64,000 nucleotides of DNA, from contig JAWLAZ010000004.1 in NCBI GenBank assembly GCA_041395205.1, forward strand, positions 124,001 through 188,000. Reading direction: 5' to 3'. Shown here one piece after another: positions 19,601-27,406 of the stretch. The translations under genes and the position numbers were made by a program. Under the pieces are notes generated by a model. That model was not told the DNA's origin and searched no databases. It saw only the letters and a program-made list of their open reading frames with translations. The first letter of the stretch is position 1; every line of letters starts with the position of its first letter. This DNA comes from JAHEFU01 sp041395205 (GTDB lineage Bacteria > 4484-113 > JAFGCY01).

Positions 19601-19692
19601 AGCGAGGCGAAGCTCATGCGCATCGCCACCCAGGCGATGCCCGGCAGGGCCAGCAGCAGGAGCAGCCATTCAGGCCGCGTGAAGTCAATCAT
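16621..19692 (-). CDS. Membrane-anchored protein with two VWA-like domains
   Basis: A 1023-residue envelope protein. It opens with two membrane spans (PEWLLLLLALPGIAWVAM and LGLRIVIWFLLVSALAGVQL), followed by a VWA-like domain with a damaged metal site (VVVVRDSSDSV, later LLISDGNENIG), a glutamine-amidotransferase-like segment (IIFSDVAAYDITPDQM, GGEKSYGPGGYF), and a second VWA domain with an intact MIDAS (LVIALVDKSGSMSM, then GGTDLYPA and FTDGVVAPG). A third hydrophobic segment (FALIALLLWLIDVAVRRLVL, near 860) and a basic, Gln-rich tail end it. Such proteins are thought to organise protein-protein contacts at the membrane; the exact role is unknown. It overlaps the Nudix gene upstream by 8 nt and the PQQ-like gene downstream by 4 nt. 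Confidence 0.8.
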   Translation of the reverse strand: MIDFTRPEWLLLLLALPGIAWVAMRMSFASLGPVQKWVSLGLRIVIWFLLVSALAGVQLVHRLDRVSVVVVRDSSDSVNGEDMTALDGSLELMRQGMQKDDTLGRVNTGALAYVENLPLNGVDEDTLAQWQSTPRGNFTNLAEGIQLATAIFPDNAQKRLLLISDGNENIGNALAESRVARDNDVEIYVAEVGSRRGEEVVLSDLKAPSRAALGESVRLRFVVDSSVATGADITLRKNGQFAQKERINIKPGKELYEFITDVEQSGVTTYELQIEPDSDTIAENNNAYAFSVVSGQPRLLYATGDPGELEYLPRTVRTNNIEVDVVPPGGIPYAMEDFQIYDGIIFSDVAAYDITPDQMEMIKILVHEFGKGFLMIGGEKSYGPGGYFNTPIEEVLPVDMDFRRKKITPSSLVIALVDKSGSMSMTVNGVSKIEMAREACKELVRLQRDEDYVGVMGFDSVGQWVVEPQAGINKQEVLEVLGSMQAGGGTDLYPALKNAYDAGMQINAQIKHIIVFTDGVVAPGPFEELVSSMVDDKFTVSTVAFGADADIPFMEALAEVGEGRMYEANDLSDLPRIFTREVFMANKATINEDPFSAIPTMDHPLINAIGWGSAPYLYGYVATSAKDTAEVPLVTHKEDPLLATWHYGLGKSAAFTSDAKNRWARDWLRWGGYERFWTGVARWIRSDLDDSGVDVVTEMNGNQGHIVVTATDDDGTSVNYQSFSATVVDPELGTQEVRLTQTGPGTYESEFDITDNGNYYVNITRREADEEGNEEVAGVQLSGLSVSYSPEYRDLQTNTFLLSQLRDGSLAPTALSPEQLFTENRVRQRKTEDFWEQFALIALLLWLIDVAVRRLVLDSREWREAFASMLTAGGSTRAAQTSESLAGLLNVKEGIAGQRTKRQPQSQESAARSRAQAANRREQLDRSASDIQQAGGRVSHEAPQNVPQGNISQKQSTQQDTSGLADLRRKLADKGPAGGGFDASKLPGSTGAGSSRKQEPEVKRPETERELTSSLLDRIKKKK

Positions 19693-20278
19693 CTTCTTGT
19701 CCCTGTTCCATCCGGGCCAGCTCGCGGTTCAGCTGCTCCAGCATCCGCACAGCCAGGCTGATATGGCTGAAGATCTTCGAATCCACCAGCTCGCCCGCCC
19801 GGCTGCGCTCCAGCATGCTGTCGAACAGTTCAGCGAAGGGCACCAGCTCAACCTCGATTTCCTCGCTGGCGGTGCCCCCGCCCTCCCCGACCTTCTCCAG
19901 CCCGAGCGCGAGGAAGGCGTTGTACATCTCGTCGCTCAGTCCGGGGGTGACCGTGCCGCGCATCAGGTGCAGGATCCGCTGTCCACGGTATCCCGTCTCC
20001 TCCTCGAGTTCGCGCAGGGCGGTCTGCGTCATCGCTTCTCCTTCCACATCGCACAGCCCGGCGGGCAGCTCCCAGACCGGGGCCTCCAGCGGATGGCGCC
20101 ACTGCCGGATCACCGGCACCAGGCCATCATTCGTCAGCCCGAGAATGTGCACGGTTTCCGGATTGGGGCGCTTGGCCGAGTACCACATGTGTTCCTCACC
20201 GTCCCCGCTGCGGAACTGCCGGGCTTCCACTCTCCAGTATGGGCACTCCCAGACGGTTCTTGCGTCCTGCTCCTCCAC
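19685..20278 (-). CDS. Nudix hydrolase (ADP-ribose pyrophosphatase-like)
   Basis: A 197-residue Nudix enzyme. The Nudix box is intact (G-LCDVEGEAMTQTA-LRELEEETGY, with the REXXEE core), preceded by WELPAGLCD and followed by TVTPGLSDE. The layout matches ADP-ribose/sugar-nucleotide pyrophosphatases, which hydrolyse nucleoside diphosphate derivatives. The open frame extends far upstream to an ATG at 20461, but that part overlaps the neighbouring gene and is compositionally wrong. GTG 20278 is chosen because TATACT lies exactly 6 nt before it, as in other leaderless genes of this window. It overlaps the VWA gene by 8 nt and may be the first gene of the envelope operon. Confidence 0.82.
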   Translation of the reverse strand: MEEQDARTVWECPYWRVEARQFRSGDGEEHMWYSAKRPNPETVHILGLTNDGLVPVIRQWRHPLEAPVWELPAGLCDVEGEAMTQTALRELEEETGYRGQRILHLMRGTVTPGLSDEMYNAFLALGLEKVGEGGGTASEEIEVELVPFAELFDSMLERSRAGELVDSKIFSHISLAVRMLEQLNRELARMEQGQEDD

Positions 20279-20284
20279 ACATTC

Positions 20285-20290
20285 AGTATA
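20285..20290 (-). promoter_or_regulatory. Putative leaderless -10 element (TATACT) for the Nudix gene
   Basis: TATACT on the minus strand with 6 nt to GTG 20278. It lies in the gap after the upstream membrane-protein gene and helps decide the Nudix start. Confidence 0.55.
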
Positions 20291-20345
20291 TATCAACTGT
20301 CTCTTTGACGCCGTTCCCGGGCCGCGTGTTTCGCTGCGCGAGCTC

Positions 20346-21032
20346 CTAGAACACGCGTTCCATGGTCTGGCCGCGCAGGAAGTCCCCGAGCGCCATCTGC
20401 ACCGCGCTGCGCCGCAGCAGCACGAGACCCGTGAGCAGGCTGCCGATCGCCAGCACGCCAAGTATCGTGGCCGTCAGCCAGCGCGGGGTGCTTCCTCCAC
20501 CCACCAGCACCGGCAGCATCAGGCCCGGCAGCACCACGCCCAGCAGCCAGCCCCCCAGTCCCAGCATCAGCGGGTCGCGCATGCTCTTCAGCATGCGGCT
20601 GCCCTCCGGGTCGGTCAGGGCCTCGAACCAGAGCGCCACCTGGGCCAGCTGGCGCTGCAAGTTGCGGATCGGGCGCGGCCTGAGCAGGATCAGCAGCGGG
20701 TGGAAGCGTGTGCTGCGGCGGATCTGCTCGCAGCGCTCGTCGTCCATGATCAGCTGCACGACGTAGTTGTTGCGGATCTGGAAGCCGGTCTCGCGGTAAT
20801 GCTCCATCACATAGATGTCCGCGATCCCGTAGAGGATGAAGGGCCCGAGCATGGCGAGCATCGCCTCCCAGAGATAGAAGCCGATCAGGTCCGGCACCCG
20901 CAGGTAGAACTCCAGGCTCAGCAGCGCATAGCTTGAGATCACGAGCAGTATGTAGCCGGCCGCGAACGCGAAGGCGGTGTCCCGCGAGACGCGGAACCCG
21001 CTCGAATTCCTCAGGCGTTCACCCCAGCGCAT
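20346..21032 (-). CDS. Conserved-looking membrane protein, unknown function
   Basis: About 228 residues with four probable membrane spans: FAFAAGYILLVISSYALLSLEF, FYLWEAMLAMLGPFILYGIA, LMLGLGGWLLGVVLPGLMLPVLVG and WLTATILGVLAIGSLLTGLVLL. A polar cytoplasmic loop of about 70 residues lies between the second and third. I recognise no family. Start is ATG 21032 or GTG 21038; a CATACT hexamer lies 6 nt before the ATG, a weak version of the leaderless pattern. It precedes the Nudix gene by 67 nt on the same strand. Confidence 0.6.
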   Translation of the reverse strand: MRWGERLRNSSGFRVSRDTAFAFAAGYILLVISSYALLSLEFYLRVPDLIGFYLWEAMLAMLGPFILYGIADIYVMEHYRETGFQIRNNYVVQLIMDDERCEQIRRSTRFHPLLILLRPRPIRNLQRQLAQVALWFEALTDPEGSRMLKSMRDPLMLGLGGWLLGVVLPGLMLPVLVGGGSTPRWLTATILGVLAIGSLLTGLVLLRRSAVQMALGDFLRGQTMERVF

Positions 21033-21038
21033 ATCCAC

Positions 21039-21044
21039 AGTATG
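21039..21044 (-). promoter_or_regulatory. Weak leaderless -10 candidate (CATACT)
   Basis: CATACT, one mismatch from TATACT, with 6 nt to ATG 21032. Confidence 0.3.
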
Positions 21045-21114
21045 CCTGACGTCGGGAGCTGAACCGGAGGTTCAGATAAAGGCAGGAGGCAAAAGGCAGA
21101 AGGCAGACACTAAA

Positions 21115-21489
21115 TCAGATGTTTCGTGAAATGCTCTGCCGTAAAGACCAGAGCATTCTTCGGCACTCTTCAAGTCTTGCGAGAACTGGTCGGGCAGATT
21201 CCTGTGTAGCAATGTTTATATGAACTGCCAGCTTAAGTAAAGTCTCAAGCTCTCTGGCTGAACCGTGGGCTATTGCCAGAAATCTTAAGTAGTCTCTTCC
21301 TGAGAATCTTCCATAGCCTTCCGCAATATTGGCGGGAATCGATACTGCAGCTCGCCTGATCTGGCTCGTGAGTCCGTACAGCTCTTCCTTTGGAAATGTC
21401 CGGGTGAGCCTGTAGACATCATCAACCAGTTCAAATGACCGTTGCCAAACTATTAGATCTTCAACGGATTCAATTCGATCCTTTTGCAT
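21115..21489 (-). CDS. Four-helix-bundle protein (23S rRNA IVP / S23 family)
   Basis: A 124-residue protein with the hallmarks of the S23/IVP family: DLIVWQRSFELVDDVYRLT near the start, then SQIRRAAVSIPANIAEGYGR and a C-terminal helix EECRRMLWSLRQSI. Members form pentameric four-helix bundles, are found within rRNA intervening sequences or alone in many genomes, and have no settled function. The gene is distinctly AT-richer than its neighbours, consistent with horizontal spread. A TATATT hexamer lies 6 nt before the ATG, so it is probably leaderless. Confidence 0.85.
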   Translation of the reverse strand: MQKDRIESVEDLIVWQRSFELVDDVYRLTRTFPKEELYGLTSQIRRAAVSIPANIAEGYGRFSGRDYLRFLAIAHGSARELETLLKLAVHINIATQESARPVLARLEECRRMLWSLRQSISRNI

Positions 21490-21495
21490 GTCATA

Positions 21496-21501
21496 AATAT
21501 A
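21496..21501 (-). promoter_or_regulatory. Putative leaderless -10 element (TATATT) for the four-helix-bundle gene
   Basis: TATATT on the minus strand, 6 nt before ATG 21489, in AT-rich sequence. Confidence 0.5.
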
Positions 21502-21667
21502 ACATAAATTGCCTTACAGTCAATCCTCGAAATACTGCCCTGAATCATTTTCTACATTCAAATCTTGTCGTATGTCTCCGTCTTGTTCCTTCTGCCTTCT
21601 GCCTTTTGCCTTCTGGCTGGCCACCTTTCCTTTTGCTACACTTCAATCACTTCCAGCAGGAGCCCCC

Positions 21668-22645
21668 ATGTCCCCCTTTTCACGGATCCTCGTCATCGGT
21701 GCCGCCGGCCAGATCGGCAGTGAACTCACGCTCGTGATGCGTGAGCGCTACGGCGCGGCCAATGTCGTCGCCTCCGACGTGCATCCGCTCAAGGACGGTC
21801 CGCTGAAGGAATCCGGCCCGCATGCCGCGCTCGACATCCGCGACCGCAGTGCCATCGCCGCCCTCGTGCAGGAGCACGGCTGCGACTGCATCGTGAACCT
21901 CGCGGCCCTGCTCTCGGCCACCGCTGAACAGCATGTGCAGGCGGCCTGGGAGATCAACATCGGCGGGCATTTCAACACGCTCGAAGTCGCCCGTGAGCTG
22001 GGCCTGAAGCAGGTCTTCTGCCCGTCGAGCATCGCCGCCTTCGGCCCCACCACCCCGCGTGACAACACCCCGCAGAGCACCGTGCTGGAGCCGACCACCA
22101 TCTACGGCGTGACCAAGGTCTCCGGCGAGCTGCTCGGCAACTACTACTACCAGCGCTTCGGCGTGGACTGCCGCGGCCTGCGCTACCCCGGCATCATCAG
22201 CTCCGACACCCTGCCCGGCGGCGGCACCACCGACTACGCCGTGGACATCTTCTACCAGGCGATCCAGCACGGCAGCTACGAATGCTTCCTGCGCGAGGAC
22301 ACGATGCTGCCGATGATGTACATGCCGGACTGCATCAAGTGCACGCTGGACCTGATGGAGGCCGACCGCGCGAAGCTCTCCAACGCGGCGGGCTACAACA
22401 TCACCGCGATGAGCTTCACCGCCGGTGAGCTGGCTGCCGAGATCAGGAAGCACCTGCCCGAGTTCACGATCAGCTACGTGCCGGATGTGCGCCAGAACTA
22501 TGCGGACAGCTGGCCGCGCAGCATCGACGACTCGGCGGCGCGCAGCGAATGGGGCTGGCAGCATGATTTCGACTTGCCCACGATGGTCACGGACATGCTC
22601 GCGAAGCTCACGCCCCGCCTGAAGGGCAACGGCGCCAGCGGCTGA
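21668..22645 (+). CDS. L-threonine 3-dehydrogenase, SDR (epimerase-like) type
   Basis: A 325-residue NAD-dependent enzyme that oxidises L-threonine to 2-amino-3-ketobutyrate. The Rossmann motif GAAGQIGS opens the protein; the catalytic Tyr and Lys are in YGVTKVSGELL, preceded by CPSSIAAFGP, and the family segment RYPGIISSDTLPGGGTTDYAVDI is present. The tdh function rather than a sugar epimerase is supported by kbl directly downstream. An extended -10 (TGCTACACT at 21634-21642) and AGGAG 5 nt before ATG 21668 define the start; an in-frame ATG at 21509 falls before the promoter. Confidence 0.9.
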   Translation: MSPFSRILVIGAAGQIGSELTLVMRERYGAANVVASDVHPLKDGPLKESGPHAALDIRDRSAIAALVQEHGCDCIVNLAALLSATAEQHVQAAWEINIGGHFNTLEVARELGLKQVFCPSSIAAFGPTTPRDNTPQSTVLEPTTIYGVTKVSGELLGNYYYQRFGVDCRGLRYPGIISSDTLPGGGTTDYAVDIFYQAIQHGSYECFLREDTMLPMMYMPDCIKCTLDLMEADRAKLSNAAGYNITAMSFTAGELAAEIRKHLPEFTISYVPDVRQNYADSWPRSIDDSAARSEWGWQHDFDLPTMVTDMLAKLTPRLKGNGASG

Positions 22646-22663
22646 GCAGTCCCGGAAGCGGGC

Positions 22664-22669
22664 TAGAAT
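22664..22669 (+). promoter_or_regulatory. Possible internal promoter -10 (TAGAAT) before kbl
   Basis: TAGAAT lies in the 62-nt gap between tdh and kbl, which would leave a leader of about 32 nt with GAGGAAGG before ATG 22708. kbl may thus be transcribed separately as well as with tdh. Confidence 0.4.
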
Positions 22670-22707
22670 ATGTGCAGGCACCGCAGCAGCGGGCCAGTGA
22701 GGAAGGC

Positions 22708-23925
<1,218 letters not shown>

Positions 23926-24030
23926 CGAAGTCCCGGTGCAAACCGGGCAACGGAGGTGGAAGCTTGCTTCCACAACGGAGGCGCTGTGCAAGCCGGGCAA
24001 GGAGGTCAGCTGTAAAGCTGACAATGGATG
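23926..24030 (+). repeat. Array of short GCAA/GTAA-loop hairpins
   Basis: Consecutive units read CCCGGT-GCAA-ACCGGG, GGAGGTGGAAGC-TT-GCTTCCA-CAA and GGAGGTCAGCT-GTAA-AGCTGA-CAA. Each has a different stem but keeps pairing, and most are bordered by GGAGG and CAA. The rest of the space up to 24212 holds TTGACT/GTGACT words (24121-24165) and no recognisable gene. Confidence 0.6.
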
Positions 24031-24212
24031 CCTGGCAATTGCCAAATCAACGATCTGTCCTCCGCACTGTAGTCAACTAGTCAACATCATCGTTTCGCTG
24101 CCCCACAATGACTCATTGTCTCCTTGACTTCTTGACTCCGTGACTCATTGACTGCCCGACTCCCCCCATATTGACAGCCCCTCCCCTTCCATGCGACAAC
24201 TGCGCTGCAGCC

Positions 24213-24821
24213 ATGCCCGGAAACCACGGCCAGTACCAGTACGACAGCCTGCGCGACCCCGATTCGCAGCTCGCTGCATCATTCCGTGAACAGCCCCTGC
24301 CGCGCTCCCTGCCGCTCAGCCTGCGCACGATGGCCATTGACGGCGGGGAGATCAGCGAGCAGCTGCGCCGCCGCGACATCTGGTTCTGGGACCAGGCCGG
24401 GCTGATGCAGATCATGGAGCATGTCGACACCGCGGACCCCTACATCAGCGGTTCCGAGGCGCTCTACATCGAGCGGATCCGGCTATACGAGAAGCGCGGC
24501 GGGAAGTACATGCTCAGCCGCCCGCTGGCAACGCTCGAGAATGACGGGATGCTGACGACGCAGCGCGTGCGCAGCGCCTTCCAGTTGGACGACCCGCAGG
24601 TCGCCGCCAGCTCGATCTACCACATCAGTTTCACCACGCGCCCGCCCCGCCACCAGGTTGAACAGATCCAGCAGTTCCAGCATTCCGCCTATCAGGCGGA
24701 ACACGGCGTGCAGCAGGCGGACAGCAGCGGCTGCGCCACCACCTGGGCAGTGCTGCGTATCCTGTTCCTGATCGGCTTCGTGCTGCGCTGGATCCATTTC
24801 TGTGCCAGCGGCGACGGGTAG
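24213..24821 (+). CDS. Hypothetical protein with C-terminal membrane helix
   Basis: About 202 residues, mostly polar, with a single C-terminal hydrophobic segment (AVLRILFLIGFVLRWIHFC) suggesting a tail-anchored protein with a cytoplasmic domain. It has the phrase SGSEALYIERIRLYEKRGGKYMLSRPLATLENDGMLTTQRVRSAFQ, which looks like a compact beta domain, but I recognise no family. ATG 24213 is the best start within the frame; no good ribosome site is seen. The zinc-ribbon gene follows after 22 nt. Confidence 0.5.
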   Translation: MPGNHGQYQYDSLRDPDSQLAASFREQPLPRSLPLSLRTMAIDGGEISEQLRRRDIWFWDQAGLMQIMEHVDTADPYISGSEALYIERIRLYEKRGGKYMLSRPLATLENDGMLTTQRVRSAFQLDDPQVAASSIYHISFTTRPPRHQVEQIQQFQHSAYQAEHGVQQADSSGCATTWAVLRILFLIGFVLRWIHFCASGDG

Positions 24822-24831
24822 CACCCTGGGT

Positions 24832-24837
24832 TAGAAT
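24832..24837 (+). promoter_or_regulatory. Putative leaderless -10 element (TAGAAT) for the zinc-ribbon gene
   Basis: TAGAAT with 6 nt to ATG 24844. Confidence 0.6.
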
Positions 24838-24843
24838 CGCTCC

Positions 24844-25092
24844 ATGGCTAAACCTGCACTGCTCTGCTCCTCCTGCGGCTTCGGCTCTGACGAAACCCGC
24901 TGCGTGAAATGCGAAAGTCCCTTCGGCAAGAACCAGGCGAAGCTCTGTGACTCCTGCGGCTTCGGCTCGGACGGGGAAAAATGCATCAAGTGCGGCGATC
25001 CCTTCGGCAAGGTACCGGCCCTGCTCTGCGAGTCCTGCAGCTTCGGCAGCGCCGCCGATGACTGCGTGAAATGCGGCGGCTGGGCCAGCTGA
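24844..25092 (+). CDS. Small protein of three tandem zinc-ribbon-like repeats
   Basis: An 82-residue protein built of three ~27-residue repeats with the pattern LCxSCxFGS...CVKCxxxFGK, each contributing two CxxC pairs: LCSSCGFGS/CVKC, LCDSCGFGS/CIKC and LCESCSFGS/CVKC. Twelve cysteines in 82 residues make metal (probably zinc) binding very likely. I do not recognise a named family, and no DNA- or RNA-binding partner is adjacent. Start is set by the leaderless hexamer. Confidence 0.7.
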   Translation: MAKPALLCSSCGFGSDETRCVKCESPFGKNQAKLCDSCGFGSDGEKCIKCGDPFGKVPALLCESCSFGSAADDCVKCGGWAS

Positions 25093-25094
25093 AA

Positions 25095-25147
25095 CAGTGG
25101 TCAGTAGTCAGTGGTCAGTGGTCAGTGGCCAGTGGTCAGTGGTCAGA
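25095..25147 (+). repeat. GTCAGTGG tandem tract (left arm)
   Basis: Imperfect 7-bp repetition of AGTGGTC/AGTAGTC. The reverse complement of the same tract occurs at 25566-25652, so the two arms bracket the hicB-like remnant. Confidence 0.8.
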
Positions 25148-25230
25148 TCAGGACTGCTGCTTGTAGCCGCTTGCTCTGCCCAGCAGGATCCACCTGATGC
25201 TGACGGAGCTTTTTCTCCCGCGCGCTGCGT

Positions 25231-25236
25231 TAGAAT
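25231..25236 (+). promoter_or_regulatory. Putative leaderless -10 element (TAGAAT) for the hicB-like remnant
   Basis: TAGAAT with 6 nt to ATG 25243. Confidence 0.5.
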
Positions 25237-25242
25237 CTAGCG

Positions 25243-25418
25243 ATGTACAACCTTAGTGCAGTGATTGAGCGGGATCCGGACACGGCTGGTATGTGGGCTA
25301 CATTCCAAGTCTGCCGGGCGCTCATAGTCAGGCAGCTACCCCGGAGGAACTGCGGGGCAATCTGCTCGTGGCTGCAAGACTGGTGATTGAGGACTACCTG
25401 GATGCGGTAAGGAAGTGA
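25243..25418 (+). pseudogene. Frameshifted HicB-like antitoxin remnant
   Basis: Read with one frame change, this gives a HicB-family N-terminal domain of about 58 residues: MYNLSAVIERDPDTAG, then YVGYIPSLPGAHSQ, AATPEELRGNLLVAARL and VIEDYLDAV. The break lies near 25290, where one base appears missing, and the frames of start and stop differ accordingly. HicB proteins neutralise HicA toxins, but no hicA follows. Orphan HicB-like proteins are common. Whether this is a true pseudogene or a sequencing error cannot be told here. Confidence 0.65.
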
Positions 25419-25565
25419 TTTCCACTGCAGTGATTCATGTGTTGCCAAACCGAGGGTCTGGTCTTCGCCCGGTCAAGCAGTCAAGTAGTCAAGTAGTCAA
25501 CGAGTCCCCTTCCAGACTCGATGTCTCACGTTTGACTTCCCTGGTGGCGCAACGCCACCGAGATC

Positions 25566-25652
25566 GACCACTGACCACTGACCACTGATCACTGCCTACT
25601 GACCACTGACTACTCACCACTGCCCACTGCCTACTGACCACTCACCCCTGAC
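25566..25652 (-). repeat. CCACTGAC tandem tract (right arm)
   Basis: Reverse-complement counterpart of the tract at 25095-25147. Between the arms also lie AGTCAAGTAGTC words (25472-25500) and the hairpin GGTGGC-GCAA-CGCCACC near 25540. Confidence 0.8.
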
Positions 25653-25654
25653 AA

Positions 25655-26527
25655 CTAATTCTTGTCCAGCATCCCGCTCGTGCGCACCGTCAGGCGCGGC
25701 AGTTCGCGGCGCAGCATCTGCAGTTCCTGCCAGCGCACCTCATAGGCCGCCAGCACCTCGTCGTCAACCAGCCCCAGCTTCTCCAGCTTCGGGAAGAACA
25801 GGAACTTCATGTCGCCGATGTGCTGGAAGTGCTCATAGCGGCGGATCGTCTCCAGTACGTCGCGCTTCTGCACCCGCCCGGTGAGGATCAGGTACATCAT
25901 GTTCGTGCGCAGCCAGTAGCGGTCATCCAGCCAGCCCGTGGCATTGACGAGCTGCTCCTGGTAGGCCAGCTCCACGAAGGGCAGGTGCTCCGTCACATAG
26001 CCGATCGTACCGATGTGGTACCACAGCAGGCTCGGGCGCAGCGGCGGCGGAATGCAGGACAGCAGCACCGCCACCTCATCCACCTTGATGGCATGCGTCA
26101 GGCGGTAGTAGGCATAGCTGCGCAGCACGATCTTCTTGTAGTTGAGCACCACCGCGCTGAAGTCCCCCAGCGGCGCACAGTGCAGGCGCTGTTCCATTTC
26201 CTCGAAGCGGTGCTGCGCGCTCTTCACATCCGGGACGTGGAAGTGGCGGTGGATCACATAGTCCCAGTCGGAGAGTTCCAGCATCAGCCCCAGCGCCTCA
26301 TCCTCATCCGCAGCGGTTTCGCGGATCGCGATGCGCGCCTCGTGCAGCTGCAGCTTCATTTCCTCGGGCTGGCTGAAGTGCATCAGGCGCCACAGCGGCA
26401 TCTCCCATTCAGCGCCCCAGGCCGCATGCTGGCGCAGATGCGCGAACATGCGCTCAGTGGCGACGCTGTCGATGCTGAAGCTGTCCTGATAGGCCACCTG
26501 CACTGCTCCGCTGCCTGTTTGTCTCAT
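25655..26527 (-). CDS. Hypothetical protein, soluble
   Basis: A 290-residue protein with no signal peptide or membrane span, rich in aromatic residues and His (WDYVIHRHFHVPDV, LLWYHIGTIGYVTEHLPFVELAYQEQ, YWLRTNMMYLILTGRVQKRDV). It is probably all-helical. I recognise no family. The C-terminus overlaps the end of a repeat tract region but not the repeats themselves. The start ATG 26527 has no ribosome site; TAAGAT lies 4 nt and TACATT 10 nt before it, so a very short leader is possible. Confidence 0.5.
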   Translation of the reverse strand: MRQTGSGAVQVAYQDSFSIDSVATERMFAHLRQHAAWGAEWEMPLWRLMHFSQPEEMKLQLHEARIAIRETAADEDEALGLMLELSDWDYVIHRHFHVPDVKSAQHRFEEMEQRLHCAPLGDFSAVVLNYKKIVLRSYAYYRLTHAIKVDEVAVLLSCIPPPLRPSLLWYHIGTIGYVTEHLPFVELAYQEQLVNATGWLDDRYWLRTNMMYLILTGRVQKRDVLETIRRYEHFQHIGDMKFLFFPKLEKLGLVDDEVLAAYEVRWQELQMLRRELPRLTVRTSGMLDKN

Positions 26528-26643
26528 TTACATCTTAAATGTATTCCAGTGCAACTGTCCATGTCGTCAAATCTGATCAAATTCCCGTCAAATCAACCTC
26601 GACGGCCTGCCTCTGTCCGGGCGGAAGGATTTGCCTGCGGTGC

Positions 26644-26649
26644 TATAAT
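26644..26649 (+). promoter_or_regulatory. Extended -10 promoter (TGC-TATAAT) of the sdhCA operon
   Basis: TGCTATAAT 34 nt before the sdhC start, leaving a leader of about 27 nt with GGAGGA as ribosome site. Confidence 0.6.
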
Positions 26650-26683
26650 CGGGGCGTCCGGGTGGCACACCCATGGAGGAGAC

Positions 26684-27370
26684 ATGAGCGCCGCAAACCA
26701 GAAGCACTACTTCCTGCTCAGACGGCTGCACAGCCTGTCCGGCATCATTCCGGTCGGGGCCTTCTTCCTGCTGCACATGTTCCTCAACAGCCGGGCGGCC
26801 CAGTCCCCGCAGCAGTATCAGTGGGTTCCTGACTTCCTCGACCAGATCCCCTACCTCTGGGCGCTGGAGATCGGCGGCATCTTCGTGCCGATCCTGTTCC
26901 ATGCGATCCTCGGCGTCTACATCGCCACGAAGGCGGAGCACAACGTGCTGCGTCCGAAGCACGGCTGGGCCGAGAACTGGGGCTACACCTTCCAGCGCAT
27001 CACCGGCGCGCTGCTGTTCATCATGATCCTCGTGCACCTCTGGCAGACCTGGTGGGTGCACACGAGGATCAAGCTTGACAACGCCCAGCACGGCACGCAT
27101 ACCGAATTCGAGATCTACAGCCTGATGAACGGCCTCTTGAAGGACAGCTGGGTGATGACCGCGCTCTATGCACTGTTCGTGCTGATCGCCGCCTGGCATT
27201 TCGGCAACGGCATCTACAACTTCGCCTGCAAGTGGGGCTTCGCCACCAGCCGTGAGAGCCAGCGCTTCGCACTCACGCTCGGGCTGGGCATCGGTGCGAT
27301 CGGCGTGTTGCTGGGCTTCGCATCAATCTGGGGCATCACCCTCGCCCCCTGGGCCTCGGCGGCCCAGTAG
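26684..27370 (+). CDS. sdhC: Succinate dehydrogenase cytochrome b558 subunit
   Basis: A 228-residue membrane anchor that carries electrons between the Fe-S subunit and quinone in complex II. Five hydrophobic segments and the haem-binding histidines typical of the single-polypeptide b558 type are visible (RRLHSLSGIIPVGAFFLLHMFLN, FHAILGVYIATKAEHN, RITGALLFIMILVHLWQTWW, LIAAWHFGNGIYNF). This type is used by many non-proteobacterial lineages with a type B SdhA. ATG 26684 is preceded by GGAGGA. sdhA follows after 36 nt; sdhB is 6.9 kb away. Confidence 0.9.
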   Translation: MSAANQKHYFLLRRLHSLSGIIPVGAFFLLHMFLNSRAAQSPQQYQWVPDFLDQIPYLWALEIGGIFVPILFHAILGVYIATKAEHNVLRPKHGWAENWGYTFQRITGALLFIMILVHLWQTWWVHTRIKLDNAQHGTHTEFEIYSLMNGLLKDSWVMTALYALFVLIAAWHFGNGIYNFACKWGFATSRESQRFALTLGLGIGAIGVLLGFASIWGITLAPWASAAQ

Positions 27371-27406
27371 ACTGGCAATTCCCGGCGACGGACCGCCGGA
27401 CTGGAA

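Noticed and set aside
20279..20461. N-terminal extension of the Nudix frame up to ATG 20461
   Set aside because: Ser/Cys/Arg-rich translation that overlaps the neighbouring membrane-protein gene; GTG 20278 with TATACT 6 nt upstream is better.
23926..24030. Rho-independent terminator of kbl
   Set aside because: Hairpins are present but none is followed by a T-tract; they fit the dispersed hairpin family better.
25820..26683. Upstream part of the open frame that contains sdhC
   Set aside because: It is antisense to the hypothetical gene 25655-26527; the SdhC homology, GGAGGA and TATAAT all place the start at 26684.
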